Source: Deltaproteobacteria bacterium (GTDB taxonomy: Bacteria; Desulfobacterota; DSM-4660; Desulfatiglandales; HGW-15). Taken from it: 5,189 nt of DNA. Position numbers and translations under genes: made by a program. The DNA is taken from contig JAFDHB010000223.1 of the NCBI GenBank assembly GCA_019308985.1, forward strand, positions 1 through 5,189, in the 5' to 3' direction. This document shows positions 5,038 to 5,189 of the stretch, piece after piece (position 1 is the stretch's first letter; each line of letters starts with the position of its first letter). The notes beneath the pieces are model-generated. The model did no database searches, had not been told where the DNA came from, and saw only the letters and a list, made by a program, of their open reading frames with translations.

Positions 5038-5189
5038 TCAATCCCAAAAGAGTCTCGCAAAGACGGCATATTGTAACCCTCCGACACAAGGATAATGACC
5101 CTGCCTATTGAAATCAAGGGTAAAGCCGGGCATCATCTCGAAGAGAGCAGTAGCATAGTTGTTCCACTCGCCCCATGTCAACTCAAAAT
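5038..5189 (-). CDS. unidentified protein, C-terminal 49 residues (cut by window edge)
   Basis: A frame open from the right edge ends at TGA 5040-5038, only 21 bp before the AOR start, in the same direction. The last 49 residues are visible and look genuinely coding: rich in aromatic residues (WGEWNNYA, LFEMMPGF, YAVFARLFWD) with one cysteine (HYPCVGG) and no low-complexity stretch. The length, N-terminus and family are unknown. The tight spacing points to co-transcription with the AOR gene, so it could be a partner, substrate-supplying enzyme or maturation factor. I recognise no motif, and none of these is favoured by the visible part. Confidence 0.75.
   Translation of the reverse strand, partial: FELTWGEWNNYATALFEMMPGFTLDFNRQGHYPCVGGLQYAVFARLFWD

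Overview
The window looks like chromosomal DNA from an anaerobic or microaerophilic, probably Desulfobacterota-type (sulfate-reducer or syntroph-like) bacterium. This rests on the gene content: a rubrerythrin collinear with the Desulfovibrio protein, a tungsten-type aldehyde:ferredoxin oxidoreductase (AOR), a small periplasmic mono-haem cytochrome c and a PilZ protein. Taxonomy is inferred; there is no rRNA or other marker gene here.

Layout. (1) 1-257, minus: 5' end of a membrane-anchored coiled-coil protein, probably RmuC, cut by the left edge. (2) 258-631: gene-poor; holds a candidate 44-aa ORF and an 11-bp tandem duplication. (3) 632-1547, minus: a compact three-gene cluster, transcribed PilZ, then cytochrome c, then zinc-ribbon-like small protein, with gaps of 36 and 25 bp. 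(4) 1548-1823: divergent intergenic region with a TTGACA/TATTTT promoter and a 12-bp palindrome ahead of rubrerythrin. (5) 1824-2399, plus: full-length rubrerythrin, followed by a strong hairpin at 2423-2452. (6) 2453-3144: accessory-looking region with a candidate 56-aa cysteine-containing ORF (minus), a frameshifted remnant that reads like the C-terminus of an IS4/IS1634-type transposase (plus), and a short open fragment. (7) 3145-5016, minus: complete AOR-family gene. (8) 5038-5189, minus: C-terminal end of an unidentified protein, 21 bp upstream of the AOR gene and probably in its operon.

Functionally, rubrerythrin serves peroxide defence, the AOR serves low-potential aldehyde/carboxylate redox chemistry with ferredoxin, and the PilZ cluster may connect c-di-GMP signalling with a periplasmic electron carrier. 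The last link is inferred from gene order only. I see no CRISPR array, tRNA, rRNA or intact mobile element. The best leads are the PilZ/cytochrome/zinc-ribbon cluster, the unidentified AOR partner and the two small ORFs.
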